Source: Austropuccinia psidii
Lineage: Eukaryota; Basidiomycota; Pucciniomycetes; Pucciniales; Sphaerophragmiaceae
Direction: 5' to 3'
Length of the DNA stretch: 64,000 nucleotides
NCBI GenBank assembly: GCA_023105745.1
Contig: JALGQZ010000007.1
Coordinates: 51,255,569 to 51,319,568 of the forward strand
Position numbers and translations under genes: made by a program. A model generated the notes under the pieces. It was not told where the DNA came from. It saw only the letters and a list, made by a program, of their open reading frames with translations, and searched no databases. How positions within the stretch are numbered: the stretch's first letter is position 1; each line of letters starts with the position of its first letter. Positions 44,442 to 58,139 of this stretch are shown piece by piece.

Positions 44442-45627
44442 TATCTTCCAAGACTGTCAAGAGTTATTAACTCTTCACACGTCAGAGGAGTGAAAATTTT
44501 CACTCCAGTGGTCAGTCTGTGGTTCTAGATCCTCAATTCTGACGTCAATATAGACAGAATTGTGGTTTTGGAACCACAAATGATCATTCTGGATCAATAC
44601 AGGGTGAAGGAACTTTTCACCTGCCACGTCAGCACTTGGATGACGTTGTTCTGGTGTCTGTATGATCAATATTGGTCATTCTGGGCGGTTTTAAGCTTTA
44701 AATAACCATTATTTTAAGTATCAAAGCTGTACTGGTTGGTACAGGTTTGGTACAGACCAGTATTGGTCAAAATACTTCCAACCAAGATATCTCAGTCAGT
44801 TTTTGAGATATCAAGAAACTAAGAGCACAGAACTGAAGGGCTTAATGAGCTCTTCAATTTGGTATGCTTCATGTTTACCCTTCTTGCAAATAGCAAAAGT
44901 TATAAGGGTTTTAAGTTTTTGGATGTAATTTTGTACATCAGTATGAGGCTTCAAAAACTTCCATGCTAGATATCTTCTTCAATTTGGAAGATATCTGTAT
45001 TCTGATGATACAGCTTTGTAGGGCTTGATTAGCCCTACAGTTTGGTATATGACACTGTACAGTTGTATGAGTGTATGCCAAAGATACAGGGGTTTGTTTA
45101 TTTCCTTATTTTCAGAATATCTGTATTTTGGTTATTAAACCTTTGAACCAAGATCCCTCAGTCAATTTAAGAGATACAGAGGTCTAAGGTGTCTCAAATT
45201 AAAGCTCTTGTTGAGATCTTTAATTTGGTTGTACTTTTGTACAGTTTTGTACAAGCCCTCTTTGACTTTCAGGGGGACTTGGTTTTGAAAATGAGGTTAT
45301 ATGGTATCTCCAGTTGTAGTGGTGTTACAACAACATGGATAATATCATTGTGTAGCTCTCTATGTGAGCTTTCAGAAAAATACCATTTTGGTATAGGATA
45401 ACTTAAATATGCATAAGTTAGATGAGAGGTGAAAATAAGGGTTTTGACTTGTTTATTCTCCTCTAGGTTTCCTTATTCTGTTTGGATAAGGTTGGTGTTT
45501 AATGTAAGAGGGTTGTTTTATCTTAATTATTACCTGTATTGACTATGTTTGTTCAATACTTGCCATACCATTATTTATGGTATGTTGGATGTCATGCTAG
45601 TGCTCTGTTTTGAGTCACAGGCTGACA
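44442..45627 (-). repeat. 5' LTR of element B, U3 side (right of transposon C)
   Basis: After the duplicated TAT this matches 15054-16236 with about a dozen base differences. It ends GGCTGACA, followed by the AGGCA target duplication. Confidence 0.95.
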
Positions 45628-46320
45628 AGGCAACTGAAATAATGCTTGAAGTCAAAAATCAAAATTAATGTCTTGAGGAAAATCAATAAATATCAATAAA
45701 TCAAATGAAATCTTCAGGTAAATCAATCAATTAAATATCAAATGAAAACTTGAAGTCAATGAATCAAATAAGTCAAATCAATCAAAATCAAAATCTTGCA
45801 AAATCAATCAATCAAAATGAATTCTTGAGGCAAAATCAATTTATGTCAAAAATCTTGATGTGAAAAATCAGCAAAATAAATGAAAGCTTCAGGTCAATCA
45901 ATTTTCTTGAGTTCAATATCAATTTATGTCAAATCAATTAATAAAATCCAGATCAAGTGAGTTCTTCTTTAAAAAATCAAAATTCTTTAAGAATGAATCA
46001 AATATGAATCTTTATGTAAAGAATGTGTCTGAATAACTTGATGAAAAATTTGAAAATCAAATGAAAATTAAGATGACGCCTGAATTATGAATGAATTAAA
46101 AATTGGATGATTTAAATAAGATTTGAAAGAGAAACAAAAATGAAAATTGAGGTCAGCTTTCAATTTTCATAATGAAGAATTAATGAGAGAAAATTGAGAG
46201 GTGAAAATGAATCATAAGTTTCATAAGCATTAAAGAGTCATAATTTCAATGAAATGAGTGAATGAAATTATGAAGAAAGAGTGAACAGAATGAAAAGAAA
46301 TTATGAGTTAATTAATATAA
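45628..46320 (-). other. Leader of element A, LTR-side piece
   Basis: This is the continuation of 14670-14734 once B is removed. It is rich in AATCAATCAA and CTTGA words (TTGATTGATT and TCAAG on the element strand), like the leaders of E and G. No tRNA-type primer-binding site is obvious next to the LTR (46300-46320 reads TTATGAGTTAATTAATATAA); self-priming is an alternative. Confidence 0.7.
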
Positions 46321-47720
46321 TGTCACAGGGGCTCTTGGACAGAAAAACAAGAGTGGCCTGGCACTCAGCAATCAGGGAACTCACTTGGAAGATTCCAAAA
46401 GAATAAATAAATAAAAATAAAAGAATGAATTCCTCTAAGAAATATGCAGGTACAAGATGAGATGCAATAAGAGGAAAGAGAATCCAAATGGCCAAAGGGT
46501 CAACCAATTAAGTCCTTAATCACTGTTTCAACCTTCCAAAACAAACAATGGAATTAGTAAGGATATGACCACCAAATATCCATTGACAGGAAAAGAAGGA
46601 ATAAGGGAAAAGTTGCTAAATGACTTACTTGATAATGTCAGTATTCACTTAACAAAGATGGTAAGATACATAAAGATAAAATAAAATCAAAATATATTGA
46701 TTAACTGGGGAAAAACCCCCCAGGGTGGAAAGGGTAGCCGGTATATGTGAAACGTTGGGAGCTTGAGCTCTTCAGGCGGAAAACTGATCTGTATTGATTG
46801 TTTTGGGAATTGACACAGCTGGCTAATATTTCAATTGAAATGGGTTGAATGAATTTCCCATACTTCAAAATGAAATACAGTTCTTGATGGATCCAAAATG
46901 TATTGAAATGAAGGTGGTTGCCAAGATGGATTGAGTTGAGCCTTGACACTTGAAAAATGAATGAATGAACTGCCTCTGGAATCCCTTGAGAATGGTTGAA
47001 CAGTATTGCCTTAGAGGAATACTGTGAATGAAATTATCCAATGACGTCTTGATGGCGTGATTGGTCTTTGATGCTGAAACACTTGCTCTTGAGCCTTGAT
47101 GAGTCCTCTGAATGATTGGGTGCCTTGATGAAATGATGATATGTTGTAATATTGAAATGACCATTTGATATTTCCACCACTTAATTACTGTTGAAAAATG
47201 ATGCATAATGATATATAACATCATTTATGGCATATTGGTTCATTGGAGAGAAGATTATGTCCAAAGGCCTTGAGATGGAAAGACAGAGGGGAAAAGAGGG
47301 ATGTGATGGCTCCAGAGCTTGGAAAGGTGTTTCTGGGTCCTTTGGGGCTTTTGGCCACTTTTGATTTCTGAGCCACAAACAGGCCCAAAGGTTGGGAAAG
47401 TGTCTTTTGGACACTTTGCATCAAAGTGCGCAAAATGCACATTATGAGCCCAAATGGCTAAAAAAGCCATTTGGGCCAGTTCCCCTGGTTTTGAGGGAAA
47501 TGACCAGAAATACCCAATTGGGCATAAATTGCCGCTATGGCTTCTGGATTGAGGTTAAGGGCCATGAAGGCCCCAAAAGAAAAATGGCCATAAATGGTCC
47601 ATAAGATGATGACGTGGCCATATTGGCCACTGGTGATGGATATGGCCAATTGGCCATAAAAGACTGTGGCTTGATATTCCATATACAGATCCAAGGAGGT
47701 GAATTGCCATGGTTGTGTCA
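46321..47720 (-). repeat. 5' LTR of element A (right side)
   Basis: It starts TGTCACAGGG and ends TTGTGTCA (the inverted end is damaged; TGTGACA is expected). It is followed by the target duplication GTTGT. It contains the same hairpin as the other LTR at about 47447-47476, here with fully paired 12-bp arms beginning GCCCAAATGGCT. Confidence 0.9.
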
Positions 47721-48147
47721 GTTGTAATCCTGTTATCAATCAATTTTTATCCTTTAAATCCACAATTATCCATCAAATTCCTCTACTATAATCATTTAAT
47801 AAGCTCTTTGGCGTATTAGTGAGTGTTTTGTCTTAATTCTTAAAGGTTTTTCTCTAGTAATGGTTTCCTTCGAAAATTATATTTATAATTATTCTTGCAA
47901 AAGATAATTATATATTAAAATAATTTTATTATTTTAATAAGGAAGTTTGATCATTAAATACTTCTTGTAGAAAATTACTGCTTACTGTCATAATCACCAG
48001 TAGTGTATAACAAGTAAAAGAAATTATTAATTAATTATTTATTTAATTGTGGTTATAATAATTTTTATTATTATATTTCATCAGGGCAGTCATAGTGCTG
48101 TTGATTAATAGTATTATTATCAACAGTTTCATAGACAAATATTACAA
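47721..48147. repeat. Repeat D, copy 2, right half
   Basis: This matches 2578-3010, including AATTATATATTAAAATAAT and TAATTGTGGTTATAATAAT. Together with 7157-7426 it restores one D copy around the GTTGT site. Confidence 0.8.
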
Positions 48148-51100
48148 TGGATATGTAGGAAATAAAAATCACAACCAACTTTTGGATTTATTTTTAGCTA
48201 TAAAAACTCTACTTTCAAAATTTTTCCAAATGTTTATCCCTTAAATTTCCAGTTTTCTCAGATATTTAGATTCATAACAGTTATAGTTGTGCTCAAATTC
48301 CTTTATCAATAATTCCATATTATTGAAGCTACGAGCCCTTAGATAAACCAAAATTTGATTTGAGCTGTATGTCATTTAAACTTATCTATGTGCTAATAAT
48401 AAGAACCCAAACTTAAAGTGTCTGTAATATGATCTAAATATCTCAAGCTCACTAAAATATCTTTTTATATTGAAAATTTCATCTTTCTAAAGGATCCTTC
48501 TTTGATGAAATGTAGATACACCTCAAAAGTGGTATTTTAATTCAAAAATAGTCAATATTTTGAGCTTGTAACTCAAAATAGAAAAAGGGTAATACTTAGA
48601 AAGACATTTTAATAAGAATTTCTTCCACTTCTTCCCACATAGCTTTTAGGAATATCCATCTAATTTTGAGATTATATGTTTCCTATTATTAGAGATTAAT
48701 CATTTCCCATTCAAATTTGGATTATTTTCCAATAGGAGAAGTAATTTATTTCAATATATTTGAAAAGGATATATATATAAGAAAGAGGAAAGGGGAATGA
48801 GGAAATTAGTTGCTAAAATAATAGAGTAGATGAGCTGTTTCAAAGTTCTCCTTTTTGATAAGCTCAAAATTATCTTTGGCATATAAAATTTAGATTCAAA
48901 ATCCCCATTCATTGGGCTGGATTATGGCTTTGAAAATCTTAAGGATATTGTGTAATTCATTTTCAATTTTGATAAAAAATATCCCAGATAATTACAAGCA
49001 AAATTTTTCATTTTTTTCCTTCATACTAGCCATTATTTGAAAAATTTCATTAAATAAATAAACTAAGCTTTAAAAGGTTGCAAAACCTCTCATGAATTAT
49101 TTTCAACATCTAACACTAGAAGAGAAAAATAATTGTGCTTTCCAGTAGTTCTATGGTATTGGATGGTGATTTCCTTGAGCTATGATATTCATAAAAAAAC
49201 TTCTTCAAAGATCAAACTAATGAAATTTGTTGTCATATACTAGAGAATTGTTTTTTTTGTGCCAGATATTTAGCCCTTTTTTATATAATAGAAATTCAAT
49301 GGGCTAATATCTTATATTTTAACAAGTGCAAAAAGAAAATAAATAGAAATAGAAGGTTTGGTTCTTATTTTTTTTCAAAGGCACAAAAGTAATGTATTAT
49401 TCAATTTTTTTTAGTTGAGAAAATTAATCCTTTTATAATAATTGCATATATTAGATGTAGGTTTCAAAATCTTTCCTTTATATTTCTCTATTATTAAAAT
49501 ACATTGTTTCTTTTTTGGCTATATCTCTGTTTTTATATGTAATATCCTTCATCATGAGTTCCGTAAAAATAAGAATCTAGTATCTCTTAATACTTGTCCA
49601 TTGATATATGCACATGAGTATTTCATTTTTTGCATTTCTAAATGTCTCCCTCTTTGTAATACAAAATTTCATATTAAATAATGATATATTCAAATAGTTT
49701 TGTTACAAAAAATGGGAATATTTTTCAAGAAATGGAACTGTCTTGTAAAACAATTTTTGAAATATTATTTTTCATATATAAAATATGGGGTAGATAATAC
49801 CCTCTTCAAATAATTGGTGAGAATTTAAAAACATAAAAAAAGAGAATCATTATTCCCATTCTAATAAAACTTAATACTAAGTATTCCAATTAATGCTTTA
49901 CGGTTATTTAATTATTCTTCTTTATGATAAAGCTCTTCTATTGCTACTGGGGATTTTTCCTTTAAAATCTAATTAATTGAAACAGATCAAAATTTCAATT
50001 CAAATTTCTCCAAATAAATTAAAAATCAATTTTCTACATTTTCAAAATATATTTTTAGGTCTTTAAGAATACTCTAAGCCATTTTATTTTCCTTGAAATA
50101 CTTCAAAATAGGGAGATATAGCCTAGAAAATCATGTTCATTTGAAAGTTATTTGAGTATTGAAGCTCAAAAAAAAGTCTTCAGTATTATAGCTATGTTTC
50201 TAAAATGATAATTTTCAAATAGCTTGCAAATGATGAATATTAACCTTTTACAAGGGTATTCATTTTATTCCTTTCTCAAGTTATTTTTATACAATAAATG
50301 GGATTAGAGATTTTCAATTATGAGTAATTCAACAATAGTTAGAAATTCTTTTCTGATATATGGCCCAGAGATTTTAATTATATACTCCTCTAAATCCAAC
50401 TAACCAATATAATAATCAATCATAGAAGAAAAATGTTTCATTTAATACTCTTTATCATTAGTCAGATTTGTATCTAAGAAATGGTGTATCCAAGAAGAAT
50501 GAAGAATGAATTGAAAAATTAGAAAATTCATTTTCAAAGTTCCCAATAATATTGGGAATATATGTACTACATCCTATCTCTATATTAAATGAGCTGTGAA
50601 AGAAGATATTTGATTCCCCTTGGAGTTATGTATATATTATAATAATTCTATGGAAAATTCGGCTTTTTATTCTATTTGCGTGTAATTGGTGGCTTTTAAG
50701 GATCTATATTATTCCCAAGTTCCCTTTTAGCTGAGATCCTTAATAGACCCCAGCTATTTCAGATTCTTTCACCATTTCTGAATCATTTAAAATTATTACC
50801 CATCCATTTGAATCAACTTTTTCAAAGAATTAAGAATTTCTTCAGAATTCAGAAATTTCAAACTTTTAACAACATTCCATCCGATCTCGTATTTTGAATT
50901 TTTTTTGGAAAACTTGTTTTTTAATTCAGAATACTTATAATTAACTTAGTATATCTTACTCAAAAAATTTCAAAATTTTGAATATTTCCTATTACAGTTA
51001 GTATCACAGTGAGTATAATATCCTTTTGATTATTAAAAGCCATTATTAATTTAAGAGAATTTTATACCAATAGATTGGGTAGAGAACTAACTGATTCACT

Positions 51101-52173
51101 TAAATTATAATCGCTCAGTGTTATACTTCTTTAATTTGAAGTTAGAATTAAGTAAAATATTAATTAAAATATCAATTTGGCAATTCATCGCCTCTTTCTT
51201 AATACTTAAATCGAAACATTAATAATTTGAGAACTACTTTTGTTGAAGGAATGTGGATTGCCAAAGATATTCTGATATTTTCTGTATTCTATGAGAACTT
51301 GGTTTCTCAAATGCTGTTTATATCTGTAGCACATCAAAAATGATTATGATCCTCCAATAGTTTAATCTAACTACTTGTAAAAAGGGGGTTCTGAAGATTT
51401 TGAAATCTTTTTAAGGGCCTTTTTCCAATATGAAATTCCTTTCTTTATTAAATAAATAATACAAATCTCCAAGATTCATTTTTTTGAAAAGAAGAACAGT
51501 TTGAAACCAATTTCAATGATGAATAACTATCTAAGAATTAAGAAGGAGAATATAACGATCTCCTTGGTTAAATAGAGTATTTGATCAATTTCATATATAT
51601 AAGTTCAGTCAAATACTATAACATGTCCATATTCTTCAGTAAAAAAATCCAAATTTTTATTTTCTTAAATAAGATGATATGTAAGCGTAGTATATTGATG
51701 AGAAATATTTCCAAAAAACTAAAAGTTTCTCTTTAAAAATCAAAGCCCGAGAATGGAATTTATTTTTTCACATTTTGTTTCAATAAATAGAATTTAATCG
51801 CCCCTTGAAGAAAAGAATTAAATAATCAATATTTTGTGCTTTGATATCTCAAAAAGGTATAAAATAGCTCTGATATACTGATCATTTTGAACCTTCTAAC
51901 AATATTAAATCAATTTTATATTGATTTTTCTGTCCCCTTTTTGAATGAATCTTTAATTCAAAAAAATATTTCAAGGATTTATATCCGCAATTATGAAAAT
52001 CTGTGGCTTTTCATAATAGTCTATTTTTGAAAAAATGAATCTTCATATATTAAATTGGATATAAAGTGTAAATATGTTCCAAATAACTTTTATTTTCTTT
52101 CTACAGAAAGGTTATGGTGCTGGTATTAACTCTTAAAACTGTCATTTACCATGACAAAAATGGCTGACAGAAA
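48148..52173. other. AT-rich stretch without recognisable features
   Basis: This is four kilobases of AT-rich sequence with no long open frame and no match that I could see elsewhere in the window. An isolated 79-codon frame at 49442-49681 is not credible. It may be old transposon debris. Confidence 0.5.
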
Positions 52174-55100
52174 GGTTTGCATTTGAAAATAAGCTTAAAC
52201 CCATCCTAGACTGAGTGTGGACCCTTTTTCTGAATGATGTTAGACTCAGACCTTCAACCTTTTTTGTTATTCCAAGTTATTCTAAGCCACTGGAATATTA
52301 AATAATTTCCAAGATTTTGTTTCCTTTTTTGATCGAATATAGTAGAAATAGAGAATATTGAATTAAAATCCTTTTCTTTTATATTTTAAGATTCAAAAGA
52401 GCTTTCTTTATGATAAAAAAAGAATTCACAAATATATTTTCAATTTTGACAGTTATATCCTTTTGATGGCCAAAATAAGTTAAATCAAGTCTTATAAATG
52501 AATAAAGCCTTTATCTTTCTTGATTTTTGACTTATTACTAATTTAGAAAGATATTATCTCTTATTGCTTTTGAAAAAAATGGCTTCTATATATCAAATTA
52601 AGATTTTTTCACAGATCCTCTTCTGAATAAACTGGATTGTGGATATTTTTGCATTTCAAATAGTTAAACTCCCGTCGCTTCAGAACAAACAGACAAGGGA
52701 TTTAAAATTCCTTTCAATAAAGTGATTTTCAAGAGACATAATATCTTTCTCATTAATTAATTAAAATTCCTGGAATTTATTTATCATTCTTATTTTTCTC
52801 ATTTTCTGGTAAGTTTTGCTCATCATTAAATTTTATCAATCTATATTATTAAGGGTAAAATCTCTCTTTTCTTTCAAGAGAAAATTAATTTCTCTCCCCT
52901 TTCTTGGGTTATTATCACTTATTTTGAAAGAAAAGTACTTGGTGATGAGAAAATAGTAGAGAAGAAGGATGAGAAGCAAACATTTAACAGAGAAACTCCC
53001 CTAAGGGTCAATATTTATTGCTAATACATGATGAGAAAATAGTAGAAAATGAAAACAAGAAGGAAAAGTTTCAAAAAGAAACTGCCCTAAGGGGGAAGAC
53101 AAATTTTATCTAAGATGCGATTTAAATAGTAATTACAATAATTAATGTTTTGTGTATTAGCATAAATTTTAGTTTTATGCTTATACTTTAACACTGGGCT
53201 GTATGTGGTAAAGCCCTTGCTACTGAAGGGAATCAAAAACTGAAAAGGAAATGACATGAGAGGCCCTATAATTACAGCTAATGTATAATTGTCAACAATT
53301 GTTGAAAAATTTACAGTAGTAGCACTGGATATTACAGGTATTTTACTGTAACACATTTGACCTTTGTGAATAAATTGAAAGTAGCGGACCTTACAAAGCC
53401 TCCTACTGTAATTTGAATTGACAAAAAAAACATAAAATCAAGTTAAATCCAATAAATCACATGAAAAGAAACATAGGAAAACTCAAATAACAAGACAAAA
53501 AATCAAAAAGTCATAAAATACTCAAAATGACATATCACCATGGAAATAAATAAGAAAACTTAAAAAGTGAAATAAAAACAATAAAAGACAACTTTTTTGA
53601 GTAGCATAAAGAAAGTTTTTTCTACTTATTTTCCATAACAAAAACCAAAAATATTTATTTTTTATAATGAAAGGAAGTGAAGCACATATTTCATGTACTC
53701 TTCTATCCCTTATTTTATTGAGTGAGCTCCATCACTTTATTCAAAAGATTTTTTGAAAGGTAATTTTTTGATATTTTTTTGCAGTTTTTGTGTTTCTGTT
53801 TGCACATCCAGCTTTCAAGTTAAAGTATATTTATGCTATGAAAAAATGTGTGAAAAAACTATAGGGTTATAGGAGCTCAATACAGCTCTGATGAGAAAAT
53901 TGAATATTAGAATCTTTGCTTTATTTAAAGGAAGAAAGACCAGTTAGCTGAAGCTCCAAGAACTATCTGCCCATATAGAATAGTATTATATCAAAAAAGT
54001 CTCACAAAGATTTTATTTCCCTGTAATATTGCTCAAATATTGTCAATATTATAATTAATAATATGTCTTTGCTTACTTAAATATTTAAGAGAAGATTCAT
54101 TAAGTTTGAAAATATTTCGTTGCAGACTTTTATTATATTTCCAGGGATAAAAGAATATGATTCATGATTTACTTCAATAATTGATCCATTTCTTTGTAAA
54201 ATAAATGTCTCTGTGGTCATGAAAGGTTCTGAGAAAACACTGTTCACAAAATTCCATAAGAAATATTTTAAGCTAATTGAATCCCGTGGGAAACCTTGGA
54301 TAATAAAAATTTGATAATTTAAACATGATTTGGACCATACTTTGATCCTAATTGAACATAGATCTGATGTAACATTTGTGCCAGCTAAAGCTTAGGTCCC
54401 AATACTTTCCACCATAGCTTTGTGGCTTCCCTCTTCAAAATTTTACCTTAATCAATACTTCCAGCCTTCAATTAAAGATAAACACAAAAAAAGAAATATT
54501 CTAATATCCTCTTTCAAAAACACTTGAAGTAGCTTCATATATACTATGCTCAACTAAGCTTCACAAACAACTGATAATTAATGATTTGTCATTATTTTAG
54601 GCTGTATAGGTTTATAAAAATGATCTTAGCTTCTCAAACTTCTCAAAAGCTTTACAAATATATCATGAGACAGAAATTTGTTTCAAGAACCAATTTATAC
54701 CAGCTATTTTTCCTTGTGATAATCCTCCCATTATTTCAAAACAACTGAATTGATTATTTTATTTATTTATAGATATGCAGTTTCTAATTCTTCTCAATAG
54801 ATATTGAATATTTAAGTGAGCTTCAATAGAGCTCTTGATAAGAGTCTATAAAGGCTTCTTCTATATTCTTTTAGGAAATTTTAATGTAGAGAAACTGGGA
54901 TATTAGATTCTAAATATTTTCCATAATCTGATTTTCTGATTTTGTATCAATGATAAATTCAAGAAGATATTTTGAGGTAATGAATGTTATCAGCCAAACG
55001 AGTTCATATAGAATCTTCAATTTATTAGTGCATGGAAAGCTTTCAATATATCCCAATAATTTAAAAGTACATTAATTATTAAGAGAGCTAAAGCTATAAT

Positions 55101-55325
55101 GTAAAAGTCTTATAGAATACAGAAAAAATAGTAAAAGAAATGAATTCCATAGAAATATATATTGATAAAACTTTCTCAAATAATCGGATAATTGTTTGCA
55201 ATACTGACCAGCCACATTGATAGATGAAGATTACCTTTCCAGAAATTTCACACAAATCCATGCATTATTTTAGCTTTATTTTAAATTTTGATACAGCTCT
55301 TAACCTTCTTCACTCCAGATAAGAA
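52174..55325. repeat. Ancient AT-rich repeat, copy 2 (uninterrupted)
   Basis: This is collinear with 1-1165 plus 3011-5030 and of the same total length (about 3.2 kb). It lacks the 1166-3010 insertion. No gene; an 89-codon minus frame at 53356-53087 parallels one at 1204-995 but both are short and AT-driven. Confidence 0.78.
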
Positions 55326-56879
55326 CTTCAAAAATCTGCTTTCTTCAGATCTTCAAGTAATACACTTAATCAAAATTCTCAGATCAGAATTAATAGTTTC
55401 TTCACAACAGCATAGAAAGTGGATCTAAATTGGTAGCAGGAAAGAGAAAAATTAAATTCTCAAAAACATTAAAAAATCTTATGTTATTGATGGTTATTAA
55501 TATTGAAAGTACTATAATTAATACATGTTTTTATATGAAAATCACACAAATCTTTAGCTTACACCATGGAATGTCATAATGAGAAAGTCCCCCATTGTAA
55601 TAGTGAAGCCAATATTCCAATTTAAATATCTATATTATCTAGTTATAAGTGTAAAGACCTCCTCCAAATCAGCTTATGGGCTGAAATAGTGGTTATAGTG
55701 TTTCAATAAAGCCTAAATGTGTATGTGCCTCTCCCTGAAATGACACTGTTCCCTAAATCTGGACAGACTTTCTCAATTTTAATCATAACCTCCCTAGAAA
55801 ATGAATCAAAAAGAACACATATAATTTCTCACAAAATACTGACTTCACAAGAGCAAGAATTTTAATGGTAGAGTATAATTATGAATCTTTTCACGATCTC
55901 CCTAAGCCATTTTATTAATAATGAGGAAGTTAATTCAAACTCAAAGGCTTTCAATACACATATTATGATTCTGTGGGCTCCCATATATGATATTGAAAGT
56001 TAGTTCATACTGAAGCTGTATTATTTATGTGAAATGATCTAAGAAATACCCCAAATATTGAATATTTTTGTAAATTGAAGGATAAAAGATAAAAAATAAT
56101 ATTAAAACAAGTATCTTCATAATTTATTGTTTAATTCTGAGCCTTGAAGACCTGGAAAAAGCATTGATATTGATCAAACTGAATTCAGAATTTGTGACTT
56201 GAATTTATTCTAAAACTTCCATTTCTAAATCGAAATTCTTTTCCTATGTTCAACGTGCCTCCAGTCTATCTTGAATGTAAAATTCCAAATGCAACACATG
56301 CTTTCAGGTGTAGCCAGCTTTCTAATAGTAATTTTATGGAAGAACATGTACTTGAGAGATTTACCATTCGAAAGAATTGAGAAACAGAAATAAAAATTTA
56401 AATTCACAAAATAAAGCGTCTTGAAATGAAATATTGACAAAAAATACATAGAGGCATATTAATAAGATTTTATTTATAAAACTTCTACTTAGTTCATTCA
56501 TTATATTAGCAATGTTCATGTTTTTCTTTCAGTTTTGATTGAATAAAGAATTAAAGACACAAAATTGATATTTTTTTGGATATTTATCTGATTTTACATG
56601 CAAAGTATTCATGAATGTCTTAGTAGAATGTATCCTTGAATAGTTCCAGGAATATGCAGTTCCATAGGCTTGGGGAATATTTCAGAAATATGGAGACAAT
56701 TTTGTGAGTGCGTAATTTTCTAAATAGAAAGATTTTAAATGAAGAATGTTTTTATCAGCTCCTCTAGATGTTTTTCACTTAGAAAAGAAGAAATAGCTAT
56801 AAAAATGGAATTTCAAAGTAAACCTATTTCTATCTTGGTATCAAACCTAGATTCCACCTTCTGAATAAACTTTGACAAT
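55326..56879. other. AT-rich stretch without recognisable features
   Basis: I see no gene, repeat or element border here apart from the start of the minisatellite at its right end. Confidence 0.5.
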
Positions 56880-58105
56880 GTTATTATGAAATTAGTAAAC
56901 GTGTTATTATGGAAATAATAACAGTTTTATTATGAAATTGATAATAGTGTTATTATGAAAATAATAACAGTGTTATTCTGAAATTAATAACAGTGTTATT
57001 CTGAAAGTAGTAACAGTGGTATTATGAAAATAATAACAGTGTTACATTGAAAATAGTAGCTGTGTTATTATGAAAATAATAAAAGTGTTATCATTAAAGA
57101 AAGGACAGTGTATTAATTGAAATAAGAACGGTGTTGTTATGAAAATGATAACAGTGTTATTGTGAAAATGATAACAGTGTTATTATGAAAATGATATCAG
57201 CGTTATTCTTTGCATAATTAAACTGTTATTATGCAAGTAATGACAGTTTTATTATAAAAATAATAACATTGTATCATAAAAATAATAACAGTGCTATTAT
57301 CAAAATCATAAAAGTGTTATTATCAAAATAATAAAAGTGTTATTATCAAAATAGTAACAGTGTTCTTATCAAAATAGTAACAGTGTTATTATCAAAATAG
57401 TAACAGTGTTATTAACAAAATAATAACAGCTTTATTATCAAAATAATAACAGCTTTATTATCAAGATAATAACAGTGTTATTATCAAAATAATAACAGTG
57501 TAATTATTAAAATAATATTAGTGCTATTATCAAAATAATAACAATACTATGATCAAAATAATAACAGTGTTATTATCAAAATAATAACAGTTTTATTATC
57601 AAAATAATAACAGTGTTATTATCAAAATAATAACAGTGTTATTATCAAAATAATAACAGTGTTATTATCAAAATAATAACAGTGTTATTATCAAAATAAT
57701 AACAGTGTTATTATAAAAATAATAACAGTGTTATTATCAAAGTAATAACAGTGTTATTATAAAAATAATAACAGTGTTATTATCAAAATAATAACAGTGC
57801 TATTATCAAAATAATAACAATGTTATTATCAAAATAATAACAGTGTTATTAACAAAATAATAACAGCGTTATTAAAAAAATAATAACAGTGTTATTAAAA
57901 AAATAATAACAGTGTTATTATCAAAATAATAACAGTGTTATTATCAAAGTAATAACAGTGTTATTATCAAAATAATAACACAGCTATTATCAAAATAATA
58001 AAAGTGTTATTATAAAAAGAATAACAGTGTTATTATCAAAATAATAACAGTGTCATCATCAAAATAATGAAAGTGTTATTATCAAAATAATAAAAGTTTT
58101 GTTAT
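56880..58105. repeat. Minisatellite of a 23-bp hairpin-forming unit, about 53 copies
   Basis: The unit is two 9-bp arms, TGTTATTAT and ATAATAACA, around a CAAA spacer plus one G, so each unit can fold on itself. Copies are most uniform from about 57550 to 58000 and more diverged at the left (GAAATTA variants). It directly precedes the broken pol of fragment F. Confidence 0.92.
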
Positions 58106-58139
58106 GAGAATGATAGAAGTGTTAACATGAATATACACC

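Larger units (their letters stand above)
14735..45627 (-). mobile_element. Ty3/Gypsy element B, chromodomain type, hosting transposon C
   Basis: Both LTRs begin TGTCAG and end CTGACA. They show only about a dozen differences by eye over 1.5 kb, so B is young. Target duplication AGGAA/AGGCA (one mismatch) flanks it inside the leader of A. Order on the minus strand: 5' LTR (split by C), leader, ORF1, ORF2 overlapping a long second frame, gag-protease, pol with chromodomain, polypurine tract, 3' LTR. Without C it is about 10.1 kb. Confidence 0.92.
7427..47720 (-). mobile_element. Ty3/Gypsy element A, chromodomain type, hosting nested elements B and C
   Basis: Element A has LTRs of about 1.4 kb at both ends, a perfect 5-bp target duplication GTTGT (7422-7426 and 47721-47725), and the order gag, protease, reverse transcriptase, RNase H, integrase, chromodomain on the minus strand. 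Removing the nested insertion 14735-45627 leaves about 9.4 kb. The coding part has several nonsense changes and frameshifts, and the two LTRs differ at many sites, so the copy is old and inactive. Confidence 0.9.

Noticed and set aside
56880..58105. CRISPR-like or telomere-like array
   Set aside because: There are no unique spacers between repeats, and the unit is an AT-rich palindromic minisatellite in a eukaryotic context.
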